Part shown: positions 25,653 to 32,698 of the stretch, in pieces | Layout of the letters: each line of letters starts with the position of its first letter | Position numbering within the stretch: position 1 is the stretch's first letter | DNA from: Bacillota bacterium | GTDB lineage: Bacteria > Bacillota > Clostridia > Christensenellales > UBA1242 | DNA: 64,000 nt | NCBI GenBank assembly: GCA_009784185.1 | Contig: WRCD01000003.1 | Location: 62,001 to 126,000, forward strand | Direction: 5' to 3' | The notes under the pieces: generated by a model | The model's input: only the letters and a program-made list of their open reading frames with translations | Database searches by the model: none | What the model was told of the DNA's origin: nothing | Program-made: the position numbers and the translations under genes

Positions 25653-25810
25653 TTGTTACCCCCTAAATCTTTTTCTATCAATTCGTTAATGTATGAGTTT
25701 ATGCTTTTTCGTTTTCTAAACTGCTTTAATTTTTCTTGCATTTTGTCATACAAAGCAGGGGTCATTCTAACTGTAAAAGACTCTTTATCTTTTTCAATTT
25801 TTTGTTTCAT
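25649..25810 (-). CDS. Ribbon-helix-helix regulator of the R-M operon (53 aa)
   Basis: A 53-residue protein from ATG 25810 with a GAGGTAG site. KESFTVRMTPALYDKM is the beta strand and first helix of a ribbon-helix-helix DNA-binding fold, and SINSYINELIEKDL is the second helix. Its TGA stop overlaps the methylase start (ATGA), so it is the first gene of the restriction-modification operon. A palindrome TATGAT-n3-ATCATA lies between its -10 box and ribosome binding site. It is probably an autorepressor that sets R-M expression, in place of the usual HTH controller protein. Confidence 0.8.
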   Translation of the reverse strand: MKQKIEKDKESFTVRMTPALYDKMQEKLKQFRKRKSINSYINELIEKDLGGNK

Positions 25811-25823
25811 ATTGCTACCTCAA

Positions 25824-25848
25824 TATGATACCATCATACCACTTTATA
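25824..25848 (-). promoter_or_regulatory. Palindromic operator and -10 box before the R-M operon
   Basis: A perfect 6-3-6 palindrome (TATGAT, ATCATA) at 25824-25838 lies just downstream of TATAAA (minus strand, 25843-25848). A protein bound here would block transcription start. The RHH protein encoded 14 bp away is the natural candidate. Confidence 0.6.
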
Positions 25849-25958
25849 TTTTTTAAAACAAACAAAATTTGACAAGTTTTTACAAAGTTATAGTTTATAT
25901 TAAACAATCAATTTCCATTGAATAGGGTTGACCCTGTGAATCCTAAATGAATGTTTTG

Positions 25959-26498
25959 TTACTCATTTAACAAATCAAATATACTTATCTTTTTTTCGTG
26001 TTCCTCAAACCAAGTTTCAACTACACGATTTTTAGAATCGTATTTAGTGCATTTTAAAAGATAACGATTTTTTGTTAATAACAAATCTTCTCGTGGTATG
26101 TTGTCGCATAATTTAAATTGTTTTTGGTCGTTCTCAAAGGCAGTAAGATAATCTTCTGCCGATGATAATTCTTTTATTTCTGCATTTTTAATGTGTTGCT
26201 TTAAAAGTTCAATATTTTTGCTTGCGTTTTCTTTTGCTTTAAAAGCAATAAAGATTTTTCCAAACCAGTCGTGCCTGTCTGTATTATACAGCCAAGCACG
26301 CAGTTCGCAGTCTTTAAACTTTTCTTTTAATTTACTTACACAGTCGTTCAATAAAACTAAATTGAGATTAGTAGTTGTGCAAGCACCTTGTTTGTTATAC
26401 CAATAATAATTGAACTTAAAACTTATCAAATAATATGATTCAAAAGTTTCAGTTTCAAATATGCTTTTTACTTCTTCTTTTTCAATTCTCATTTTCAA
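25959..26498 (-). CDS. Unknown element protein (179 aa)
   Basis: A 179-residue soluble protein, mixed alpha/beta, with a Tyr/Trp-rich stretch at residues ~20-40 (SYYLISFKFNYYWYNKQG) and a helical middle. No family was recognised. It follows the winged-helix gene by 12 bp on the same strand, so it belongs to the replication operon. It could assist replication or partition; nothing proves it. Confidence 0.55.
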   Translation of the reverse strand: MKMRIEKEEVKSIFETETFESYYLISFKFNYYWYNKQGACTTTNLNLVLLNDCVSKLKEKFKDCELRAWLYNTDRHDWFGKIFIAFKAKENASKNIELLKQHIKNAEIKELSSAEDYLTAFENDQKQFKLCDNIPREDLLLTKNRYLLKCTKYDSKNRVVETWFEEHEKKISIFDLLNE

Positions 26499-26510
26499 TT
26501 TTCCTTTCTT

Positions 26511-26840
26511 CTAAAATGGTATGTCATCTTCGTTTATCGGTTGTGGTGCTTGTTTAGAAATTTGCAGTTTATCTAAATGCACTTTAATTTGTCGCCACTT
26601 GCTTTTTGGTTTAAGAATTTCAAAAATGCCTAACTTCCTCAACCATTCTTTTGACCTATCAAATGTGCTTTGTGATATGTTTCCTATTGGCAATAGTTCA
26701 TTAGAATTCGCCCAACAATAGCCCCAATCGTTTTGTGTATAAGAATATACTTTTGCAAGAATAATGAGGTCGGTTGGAGAAAGTCTTTTGTCAGCTTGCC
26801 ATTCGTTTGGAATCCAAACGCCTTTTTCTTTTACTTTCAT
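26511..26840 (-). CDS. Winged-helix replication protein (HTH_36-like)
   Basis: A 109-residue protein whose residues ~5-85 fit the winged-helix domain of phage and plasmid replication initiators (GVWIPNEWQADKRLSPTDLIILAKVYSY... within that span, then the recognition helix QSTFDRSKEWLRKLGIFEI). The C-terminal tail DDIPF resembles the acidic tip found on single-stranded DNA-binding proteins. It lies beside iteron-like repeats (26859-27048) and the SF3 helicase gene, so it probably binds the origin and recruits the helicase. An AAGGAAGTAACA-like site precedes the ATG. Confidence 0.7.
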   Translation of the reverse strand: MKVKEKGVWIPNEWQADKRLSPTDLIILAKVYSYTQNDWGYCWANSNELLPIGNISQSTFDRSKEWLRKLGIFEILKPKSKWRQIKVHLDKLQISKQAPQPINEDDIPF

Positions 26841-26858
26841 TGTTACTTCCTTTTACTG

Positions 26859-27048
26859 AGTCAATTTGACTTAGTGTTAATGTTTTATTTTAATTTTTTA
26901 TTTTCTTCTAAAAATGCCTCCACTCATAACTACTCAAATCTTTAAATTGTTACTTAGTCAATTTGAGTAGGTTCTGGTGTGGTATATTTATATTATCTTA
27001 TGGTATATAAGCATAGTCATTTTGACTTACTTAAAAGCCATTTTGATT
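26859..27048. repeat. Iteron-like repeats, candidate replication origin of the element
   Basis: Four copies of a 13-bp near-palindrome: AGTCAATTTGACT at 26859, AGTCAATTTGAGT at 26956, AGTCATTTTGACT at 27015 and AGCCATTTTGATT at 27036. The last two are spaced 21 bp (two helical turns). Very AT-rich DNA lies between them. A fifth similar copy is at 29039 inside a gene. The gap lies between a winged-helix gene and an SF3 helicase gene, the usual place for a plasmid or phage origin. Confidence 0.65.
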
Positions 27049-28090
27049 AAGTAAAGCTAAACACTTCAAGAGCTTTATCGTTAAATGGTAAATACTTATC
27101 TATCAAGCTCCAAACCTTATCAAAGTTATCTTTATTAAATGCTTTGAAACCATGCTCTTTACAATACTTCGCATAATCTTCATAATCTCTCTCGCCACAT
27201 TTAGAAACAGGGCTTTCAGCTAATAATTTTTTAATTGTCATAACCTCTAAATCTTTAATAGCTTGTTTGTTAAATTTAACTTTTTTAAGTTGATAAATGA
27301 GCTTGCCAATTTCCTCTGCATTGTTTATGTATTTTTCTCTAAACTCATCGTAATCGCATGGTAGTTCCATTTTCTTATCAAAATAGAATATGACAAACCT
27401 ACGCAATACACCCTCATCAGTAATATCAAGTATTAAAGGATTATTAGTGCAGAAAACAAAGTTTGCCTCGTTCCTGCATTGAATAGGCCTAATAAACTTT
27501 CGTTCCATGCTTATTTTTCCACCTGTTGCCATTGACTTGATTAGACCAACCATATCGCCAAAACTTTCTCGCCCTAAATCATCGCCACCAACAAACAATT
27601 TTCCAATTACTTCGCCCAAATTAAACCTGTTTGATAATTGTTTAACTGTTAACGAAACACTATAATTTTGAAACAAGTTTTTTAGTATATCTATAAGCTG
27701 TGATTTTCCTGCCTCTGCAATTCCATGAAACACATAAATCTTTTCGCTTTTGTGCATTACAATATCGTAAATCACTTGTTCCCAGTCAATTTGAGGATAT
27801 TGTTTTTTTAGCCAATTCAAAATATATGATTCGCCCTCAATGGCAGGAATTGAATTTATAAAAACTTCTCTCGGGTTTTTATCTTCACATTTGTTATGTT
27901 CACAAATGGTTTCTTCAAACCTATCTAAATTGTTTGGTTGGTATCTGCCAACCTTTAATGCAATTATATCTCGCATTTTTTGTCTGCTTACAAGCTCGTA
28001 TTTGCTGTTATAGAAAAAGCCATTATAAAACTTGAATGGTTTATGTTCAGCAAGCATTGTGCAAACATCATCAACTGTTGGTTTTGCCAT
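27047..28090 (-). CDS. SF3-type (DUF5906-like) replicative helicase
   Basis: A 347-residue superfamily 3 helicase. Walker A is GIAEAGKS (residues 123-130), Walker B is LFVGGDDLG (~170), and sensor 1 is the FCTNNP segment (~215), with an Arg finger region DEGVLRRF after it. The N-terminal ~100 residues and the C-terminal ~80 residues are specific to phage/plasmid primase-helicases of the DUF5906 group; the primase part found in P4-like proteins is absent. It should unwind the origin as a hexamer. The stop codon overlaps the last iteron-like repeat. It follows the 103-residue gene by 2 bp. Confidence 0.85.
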   Translation of the reverse strand: MAKPTVDDVCTMLAEHKPFKFYNGFFYNSKYELVSRQKMRDIIALKVGRYQPNNLDRFEETICEHNKCEDKNPREVFINSIPAIEGESYILNWLKKQYPQIDWEQVIYDIVMHKSEKIYVFHGIAEAGKSQLIDILKNLFQNYSVSLTVKQLSNRFNLGEVIGKLFVGGDDLGRESFGDMVGLIKSMATGGKISMERKFIRPIQCRNEANFVFCTNNPLILDITDEGVLRRFVIFYFDKKMELPCDYDEFREKYINNAEEIGKLIYQLKKVKFNKQAIKDLEVMTIKKLLAESPVSKCGERDYEDYAKYCKEHGFKAFNKDNFDKVWSLIDKYLPFNDKALEVFSFT

Positions 28091-28092
28091 TT

Positions 28093-28404
28093 TTAGTTTT
28101 CCTCCTTTGGTTTATTTTCGTATTCAGTTTCAACAAACTGTCCGTCAATGTCATAAAAATCACAGCGGTTATAATGTTCGGTTGTGTAATTAAAAATGAT
28201 ATGTGTAATCCCACAATCTCTAAAATGTGTGCTTAAAATTCCTTTTATAATCCACGAATTTGCTCCGACTGAATTACCAAAGCAAATTAAATCGCCAGCA
28301 TTATCATACAAGTCGTGTAAGGCTTTATTTGCCTCGTTATAAAAACTTACCGTAAAAAATGGAACTTTTGGCAGTTTTTCTCTTTTAATTTTTGTTTCTT
28401 TCAT
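28093..28404 (-). CDS. Unknown element protein (103 aa)
   Basis: The start is set at ATG 28404 because AAGGAGAA lies 9 bp upstream; a longer frame to 28446 lacks such a site. The 103 residues are mixed alpha/beta with no known motif. The middle (LICFGNSVGANSWIIKGIL) suggests a Rossmann-like or nucleotide-binding turn, though this is weak. It precedes the SF3 helicase gene by 2 bp and is surely cotranscribed with it. Confidence 0.55.
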   Translation of the reverse strand: MKETKIKREKLPKVPFFTVSFYNEANKALHDLYDNAGDLICFGNSVGANSWIIKGILSTHFRDCGITHIIFNYTTEHYNRCDFYDIDGQFVETEYENKPKEEN

Positions 28405-28439
28405 TTTAAAATTCTCCTTATTTTTTGCCCTCTTGGGGC

Positions 28440-28471
28440 AGGCCACTTAATTACAAATTTTTAAGTGGCCT
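28440..28471. other. Perfect inverted repeat between operon genes
   Basis: AGGCCACTTAA and TTAAGTGGCCT (11-bp stem) flank a 10-nt AT loop, followed on the + strand by GTTTTTG. A second small hairpin (GCCC/GGGC) sits at 28428. Both lie between two minus-strand genes. It may be a terminator for + strand transcripts or an attenuator. Confidence 0.5.
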
Positions 28472-28478
28472 GTTTTTG

Positions 28479-29138
28479 TTAACATGGAAAGCCATCATCA
28501 TCGAAGTTTGGAATATATCTTTTTTCTTCTACTTCTTTGTTTTCGCTTTCTTCAAAATCAATAACTTCAATTTCTTCGCTTTCAGTTAACGAGTGAATAG
28601 GTTTATATTCATCACTAACAATTTCAGCTTTAACAAGCTCTTTCAATTCGCTAATGCTTTCAGTTTCAAATTCAATAAAATCAAAAGCCTCTTTTAATGC
28701 CGAGAAATTTCTATTAGAACTTACCGACATATCAATATTAAATTGTTCTAAAATATCTTTAAAGAATGGCGATTTTGGTAATACGAATAAAACATACAAA
28801 TCTATTTGCTGAAACTTCGGTTTGAAGTTGCCATTATATTTTGAAAAATCTTTTTCAACTGCCCAACGCACATATTTAAACCTGTGTGGAATGTGATAGA
28901 GAGCAGAAATCAATTTATCAAAGTTTCTAATACTTTGCTCCACTCGTTGATTATAGAAACTAAACTTAACGAGTTTTATTGATTCGCTTTCACTTTTAAA
29001 TGGTGTGAAACCATATTTGTTTTTAGAGTGTGTTACCGAGTCATTTTGACAATGTGTTAACCACTCTTTTTTAATTACTTCAAATAAATTATTCATTTTC
29101 TTTTTCCTTTTAATAATTTTTGATTTTTTCTTAACCAA
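28479..29138 (-). CDS. Unknown replication-region protein (219 aa), TTG start
   Basis: The best start is TTG at 29138, because a perfect AAGGAGG lies 6 bp upstream; an internal ATG at 29096 with AAAGGAAA is the alternative and a longer frame to 29282 has no signals. The product begins with a very basic stretch (KKKSKIIKRKKKM), then a soluble domain (residues ~15-150) with a Trp/Tyr-rich beta pattern, and ends with a long acidic tail (residues ~165-219). It is the first gene of the replication operon. No family was recognised; a DNA-binding or initiator role is only a guess from position and charge. Confidence 0.6.
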   Translation of the reverse strand: MVKKKSKIIKRKKKMNNLFEVIKKEWLTHCQNDSVTHSKNKYGFTPFKSESESIKLVKFSFYNQRVEQSIRNFDKLISALYHIPHRFKYVRWAVEKDFSKYNGNFKPKFQQIDLYVLFVLPKSPFFKDILEQFNIDMSVSSNRNFSALKEAFDFIEFETESISELKELVKAEIVSDEYKPIHSLTESEEIEVIDFEESENKEVEEKRYIPNFDDDGFPC

Positions 29139-29248
29139 GCAAAACCTCCTTATTTTTTGCTCTATAATGCTATACACTTGCAAAAAATATGTTTTAGAAA
29201 AATAATTGAAACTACTGTTTTGCTTGTATGAGTTAAATTTACATAAAA

Positions 29249-29279
29249 AAATTGACCCAAGTGAATCGTGGGTCAATTT
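29249..29279. other. Perfect 11-bp stem palindrome upstream of the replication operon
   Basis: AAATTGACCCA and TGGGTCAATTT enclose a 9-nt loop. A run of seven T follows on the minus strand, so it can act as a terminator in that direction, but no minus-strand gene ends here. It shares TTGAC with the iteron-like repeats. It may be a regulatory or origin structure. Confidence 0.5.
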
Positions 29280-29310
29280 CAATAAAAATTTAATATATCT
29301 ATTAAGTAAA

Positions 29311-29339
29311 TTTACAGAGATAAAGTTTTATGATATAAT
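29311..29339 (+). promoter_or_regulatory. Promoter with start site at the ATG (leaderless)
   Basis: TTTACA, 17-bp spacer, TATAAT. Transcription should begin at about 29346, the A of the ATG, so the mRNA would have no leader. Confidence 0.75.
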
Positions 29340-29345
29340 TTGAAC

Positions 29346-29612
29346 ATGGAAAAAGAAGTTAAAAAGCATACCTTTCTCACACCTGATGGTGCAGAGGTAA
29401 AATATACCTTATTAGAAGTAGATGACCTTGCCAATAATCCAAACACAAGAGAGCTTGGCTTATATTACTTATCACAATGGTTTGACTTAAAAGGCAGACC
29501 TCACAGAGATAGAGAAGATAAAGATATGAGCAAAAGATTTAATAGTTTAGTGGAAAAAGGTTTAATTGATAAGCATGGCAATATACTGCCCACTAAAAAA
29601 AGCAAAAAATAA
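29346..29612 (+). CDS. Small unknown element protein (88 aa), leaderless
   Basis: An 88-residue charged protein from ATG 29346 at the right end of the element. TATAAT ends six bases before the ATG and there is no Shine-Dalgarno site. Residues ~40-80 (LGLYYLSQWFDLKGRPHRDREDKDM in part) look like a helical DNA- or protein-binding domain. It is one of three + strand genes in the element; the others are regulators. It may be a control or maintenance protein; no family was recognised. Confidence 0.6.
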   Translation: MEKEVKKHTFLTPDGAEVKYTLLEVDDLANNPNTRELGLYYLSQWFDLKGRPHRDREDKDMSKRFNSLVEKGLIDKHGNILPTKKSKK

Positions 29613-29642
29613 AATGTGTAATGAAAAAATGTAATACAAACT

Positions 29643-29665
29643 TAGAGAAGTTACAAAAGTTATAG
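29643..29665. repeat. Right arm-type site of the element
   Basis: GAGAAGTTACAAAAGTTA is the inverted counterpart of the left arm at 17138-17163. It lies 120 bp inside the right junction. The stretch 29613-29783 has no gene. Confidence 0.55.
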
Positions 29666-29783
29666 ACACTACAAAACTTATGTGATATACTGAACTTACA
29701 GATTTGAACACACAACCTACACGAGTTATAAAACCTATTAGCTTTATAGAAGTAAAAAAAGTTAAAACGGGATTTAATTATAA

Positions 29784-29828
29784 CTGATAAGGTGGGGGTC
29801 GGTGGTTCGAGTCCACTCACTTCCACCA
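29784..29828 (+). pseudogene. 3' half of the split tRNA-Ile, right attachment site
   Basis: The core CTGATAAG is followed by the 3' anticodon strand GGTGG, the variable loop, the T arm and CACTTCC-ACCA. The acceptor strand pairs exactly with GGAAGTG at 16968. The sequence before the core is element DNA that cannot form the 5' half, so this half is orphaned. The original operon terminator (AAACTGC/GCGGTTT with T run) follows at 29833-29855. Confidence 0.9.
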
Positions 29829-29954
29829 TATGAGAAACTGCTTTGGCGGTTTTTTGTTTTATGTAATGTTTTTGTTGTAAAAATTTTTGTATAACGCTAT
29901 AATGTAACGAGCTTGATAATTGATAATTACAAATAAATTTTTAAAGGAGAAAAT

Positions 29955-31508
29955 ATGGAAATTAAAAAGAGGACACCAATTTTGGCAACTGCAATGATGG
30001 TTGCTGTGGCAATGGTGGCAGGACTGTTTGGCGGTGGCTTAATAAACGCACCTATAACGGTTTATGCGGCAAGCAGCGGTGCTACAATTGATGTAAATGA
30101 TTCAACCACGGCAAGCGGAACAGGCTGGACATATTCATCAAACGCATTCACCATAGAGGATGGTGCAAATGTTACTATCACCGGCACCACCACTACAAAC
30201 AGGATTATTGTGGCTGCAAGTGCTACGGTAGATATTACCTTGGATAATGCAGATATCCAACCAGCAGCCAGTATGGCTTTTGATATTGCCAATACTTCCA
30301 CTGTTAATTTAACGCTTGTTGGTGCTAACATATTAAAATCGGATGGCGGCGTTCGTGCAGGGTTAAGAGTACCCGCCGGCGCAACACTTACAATAGGCGG
30401 CAATGGCAGTCTTACGGCAACCGGCTCTGGCGGTGCAGGTATAGGACAGGTTAGCGGCAGTGGCGCTTCAAACGCCGGAACCATTATAATAAACAGCGGC
30501 ACAATAACTGCCAACGGCGGCACCAACAGTGCGGGCATAGGCAGTGGCAGCGGAGCAAGCGGCTCCGGCGGAGATATTACAATTAACGGCGGAGTTGTAA
30601 CGGCTGCCGGTCATCAAAACGGCTCCGGCATAGGAGGGGGACAAAACTGCTCCGGCGGAAATATTACAATTAACGGCGGGACGGTAACGGCCATAGCAGG
30701 AGGCAGCGGAACTTCATCGGGCATAGGCTGCGGCACCGGCGGAGCTGATAACGGAACGCTTGTTATGAACGGCAACGCTTTTGTTACTGCGTATTCCGCC
30801 AGCGTTGCAAACTCGTTAACAGCAAACACAGACGGTGTTGTAAACGGTGTATTGTTTAAAGGACTTCAAGGTTCGGTGTACGGTTCGGTGTATTTATTTA
30901 ACAATGCAACTGTGCCGGCGGGCCGCACCCTTACAGTTCCTTCAAACACTTTTCTTACCGTTGACAGCGGTATTACTTTAACAAACAATGGAACAATCAA
31001 TGTGGCTGCACAAGGAAAGCTTGTTGTGCTTGGCAGCATATCGGGCGGTGGCACATCGGGAATTAATGCCAATTCGTCTGTAGTGTTAAAACTTTTGTAT
31101 AATCCTGGCACAAATGGTGCCGGCGATGCGCGCACAGAATATAGTTCAAGCCTTGCAGGCGCAATTTACACCCGAGACGGTTACACGCAAACGGGCTGGT
31201 CTGTAAATGCAGACGGCAGTACAAAAGACCACGACTTAAACATAATAATTCCAAGTTTATCAATTGGCACACTTTATCCCGTGTGGACTCTAAATCATGT
31301 TTGCGACCCTTGCGAACTTGACCATTGCGATGACGGCGATTGTCCGGTATGCGGCCAGCCTCATTGCCCGGACCCATCCGCACATGATGACAATGGCTTG
31401 TCCGGCGCTGCAATTGCGGGAATATCCGTAGGTTCTACAGCTGCGGTTTGTTTGGGCGGCAGCTTTGCGCTTTGGTGGTTTGTTTTAAGGAAAAGGAAGA
31501 TAGCATAG
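29955..31508 (+). CDS. Secreted beta-helix surface protein with InlB repeat and C-terminal anchor
   Basis: A 517-residue protein. A signal peptide covers residues 1-38 (cleavage after VYA). Residues ~40-330 are a Gly/Thr/Asn-rich right-handed beta-helix with repeated ITINGG and GSGIG turns. Residues ~365-430 match a Listeria-Bacteroides (InlB B-type) repeat (LLYNPGTNG, YTQTGWS, LYPVWT). A Cys/Asp-rich segment follows (CDPCELDHCDDGDCPVCG), perhaps metal binding. A final helix (GLSGAAIAGISVG...FVL) and the tail RKRKIA anchor it in the membrane. AAAGGAGA precedes the ATG. It lies just outside the right end of the element. Confidence 0.83.
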   Translation: MEIKKRTPILATAMMVAVAMVAGLFGGGLINAPITVYAASSGATIDVNDSTTASGTGWTYSSNAFTIEDGANVTITGTTTTNRIIVAASATVDITLDNADIQPAASMAFDIANTSTVNLTLVGANILKSDGGVRAGLRVPAGATLTIGGNGSLTATGSGGAGIGQVSGSGASNAGTIIINSGTITANGGTNSAGIGSGSGASGSGGDITINGGVVTAAGHQNGSGIGGGQNCSGGNITINGGTVTAIAGGSGTSSGIGCGTGGADNGTLVMNGNAFVTAYSASVANSLTANTDGVVNGVLFKGLQGSVYGSVYLFNNATVPAGRTLTVPSNTFLTVDSGITLTNNGTINVAAQGKLVVLGSISGGGTSGINANSSVVLKLLYNPGTNGAGDARTEYSSSLAGAIYTRDGYTQTGWSVNADGSTKDHDLNIIIPSLSIGTLYPVWTLNHVCDPCELDHCDDGDCPVCGQPHCPDPSAHDDNGLSGAAIAGISVGSTAAVCLGGSFALWWFVLRKRKIA

Positions 31509-31629
31509 AAGCTGAGCAACTTTAATTGCAACGGAAAAGGCGCAGGCCTTTTTTGTTTTGCGTAAGCACCTTATAGACTCGTTATACATAAACTTTATTA
31601 ATAGCAATCTATTAATGAAGGAGAAACTT

Positions 31630-32520
31630 ATGCATTGCGCAAATACAATTATTACATATACAATTAGACCAAACGACACATTACACCAGCTGGCAAAAGA
31701 ACATAATACAACCGTGATGGACATTATGTCACGCAACCCAAGCATTGACCCATACAATCTGCAAATAGGAAGCCAGATTTTAATCTGCCCGGGCAACCCG
31801 CAACCGGTGTTTCCGCCGGTTATGCCTGAACCGCCTATCGGCACATTGCCGCCGACCGGAGTTGTTCCGCCTCTGCCGCCTATTGGAATGCTGCCGCCAA
31901 GACCGCCGGTGTTTCCGCCAATATTCCCGCCTGTAAGGCCTCCGGTTACACCTGTGCCGCCTATAGGAACTATATGCCCGGATATGAGCAAGCGCATAGC
32001 GCTGATTAATCTTATGCGGCTTGTTTGGAGCCAGCACGTGTATTGGACCAGAATGCTGCTGTTATCTATTGCGCACCGGCTGCCCGACCAGACAGCAACC
32101 ACAAACCGCCTTATGCAAAATCCCGGTGATATTGCAGCAGTATTCGGCAGATTTTACAATAGAGATGCGGCTAAAAAAATTGCAGACCTGTTAACCGAAC
32201 ACTTAAACATCGGCGGTCAGATTATGGTTGCCGTGCGCGACGGCAATACCGCTGAGACCGACCGGCTGAACAAAGCATGGCACCGGAACGCCGATGAAAT
32301 GGCGCTGGCATTTGCAAATCTGAACAGTCATTACGGTTTTAACGACCTGAAAAATATGCTGTATAAGCACCTTGAGCTGACCACCAAGGAAGTCAGCAAT
32401 CGTATGGCCGGCAACTTCCCCGCTGATATTGCTGCATTTGATGAAGTTGAAAAAGAAGCACTGGATATGGCCGATTACTTTACATCGGGACTGATTAAGG
32501 AATTTCCCAACCAGTTTTAA
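31630..32520 (+). CDS. LysM protein with Pro-rich linker and helical C-terminal domain
   Basis: A 296-residue protein from ATG 31630, chosen because AAGGAGA lies 7 bp upstream. Residues ~5-55 are a LysM domain (YTIRPNDTLHQLAKEHNTT, ending GSQILICPG), which binds peptidoglycan. Residues ~58-115 are a Pro/Gly-rich linker. Residues ~118-296 are a helical domain (RLVWSQHVYWTRM, later KNMLYKHLELTTKE) that I recognise from clostridial proteins often mislabelled acetylglutamate kinase; it has no kinase motif. There is no obvious signal peptide, which is common for LysM proteins acting at the spore surface. A spore or cell-wall role is inferred. Confidence 0.78.
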   Translation: MHCANTIITYTIRPNDTLHQLAKEHNTTVMDIMSRNPSIDPYNLQIGSQILICPGNPQPVFPPVMPEPPIGTLPPTGVVPPLPPIGMLPPRPPVFPPIFPPVRPPVTPVPPIGTICPDMSKRIALINLMRLVWSQHVYWTRMLLLSIAHRLPDQTATTNRLMQNPGDIAAVFGRFYNRDAAKKIADLLTEHLNIGGQIMVAVRDGNTAETDRLNKAWHRNADEMALAFANLNSHYGFNDLKNMLYKHLELTTKEVSNRMAGNFPADIAAFDEVEKEALDMADYFTSGLIKEFPNQF

Positions 32521-32537
32521 TAAAAATCATAGCAAAT

Positions 32538-32656
32538 AATTCCCCTTCCTTGTGAAGGGGTGGCACACGAAGTGTGACGGGGTAGCCGCCGAAGGCGCAA
32601 AATATTTTTCACATACCCCGCCCCTGCGGGGCACCCACAATATCCTAAAGGGGAAT
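32538..32656. repeat. Family A palindromic repeat (copy 2)
   Basis: It starts AATTCCCCTTCC and ends AAAGGGGAATT. Inner segments GACGGGGTA and TACCCCG are complementary. It separates the LysM gene from the DUF5131 gene; a second copy lies just beyond that gene. Confidence 0.75.
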
Positions 32657-32662
32657 TTTTGT

Positions 32663-32692
32663 TTGCAAAATAATACCTATATGCTATACAAT
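32663..32692 (+). promoter_or_regulatory. Promoter of the DUF5131 gene (leaderless)
   Basis: TTGCAA, 18-bp spacer, TACAAT, ending six bases before the ATG at 32699. It starts right at the edge of the family A repeat. Confidence 0.6.
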
Positions 32693-32698
32693 ATCTCC

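Larger units (their letters stand above)
17000..29791. mobile_element. Integrative element (~12.8 kb) in tRNA-Ile
   Basis: The element is bounded by copies of an 8-bp core, CTGATAAG, at 17000-17007 and 29784-29791. Each copy lies in one half of a split tRNA-Ile, so the insertion point is certain. The inner DNA is clearly more AT-rich than the host. Contents in order: complete tRNA-Ile, integrase, broken excisionase, regulators, a BcgI-like restriction-modification pair with a regulator, replication proteins with iteron-like repeats, and a small + strand gene. Related arm sequences lie near both ends in inverted orientation (17138-17163 and 29643-29665). No capsid, portal, relaxase or conjugation genes are seen, so it is a satellite or integrative plasmid rather than a full prophage or ICE. 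Confidence 0.9.

Noticed and set aside
17000-29791. Complete prophage or conjugative element
   Set aside because: No terminase, portal, capsid, tail, lysis, relaxase or type IV secretion genes are present among the genes listed.
29593-29829. 78-codon minus-strand frame across the right attachment site
   Set aside because: Its N-terminal residues are the reverse of the tRNA-Ile 3' half; a similar frame arises at 17023-17277 from the intact tRNA.
30062-30538. 158-codon open frame on the minus strand, and others at 30614-31413
   Set aside because: They lie antisense to the secreted beta-helix gene and their low-complexity Pro/Val/Ala composition mirrors its Gly/Thr repeats. They have no ribosome binding sites.
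31485-32102. 205-codon minus-strand frame opposite the LysM gene
   Set aside because: Its Gly/Ile-rich middle is the mirror of the Pro-rich linker, and the LysM domain on the + strand is clear.
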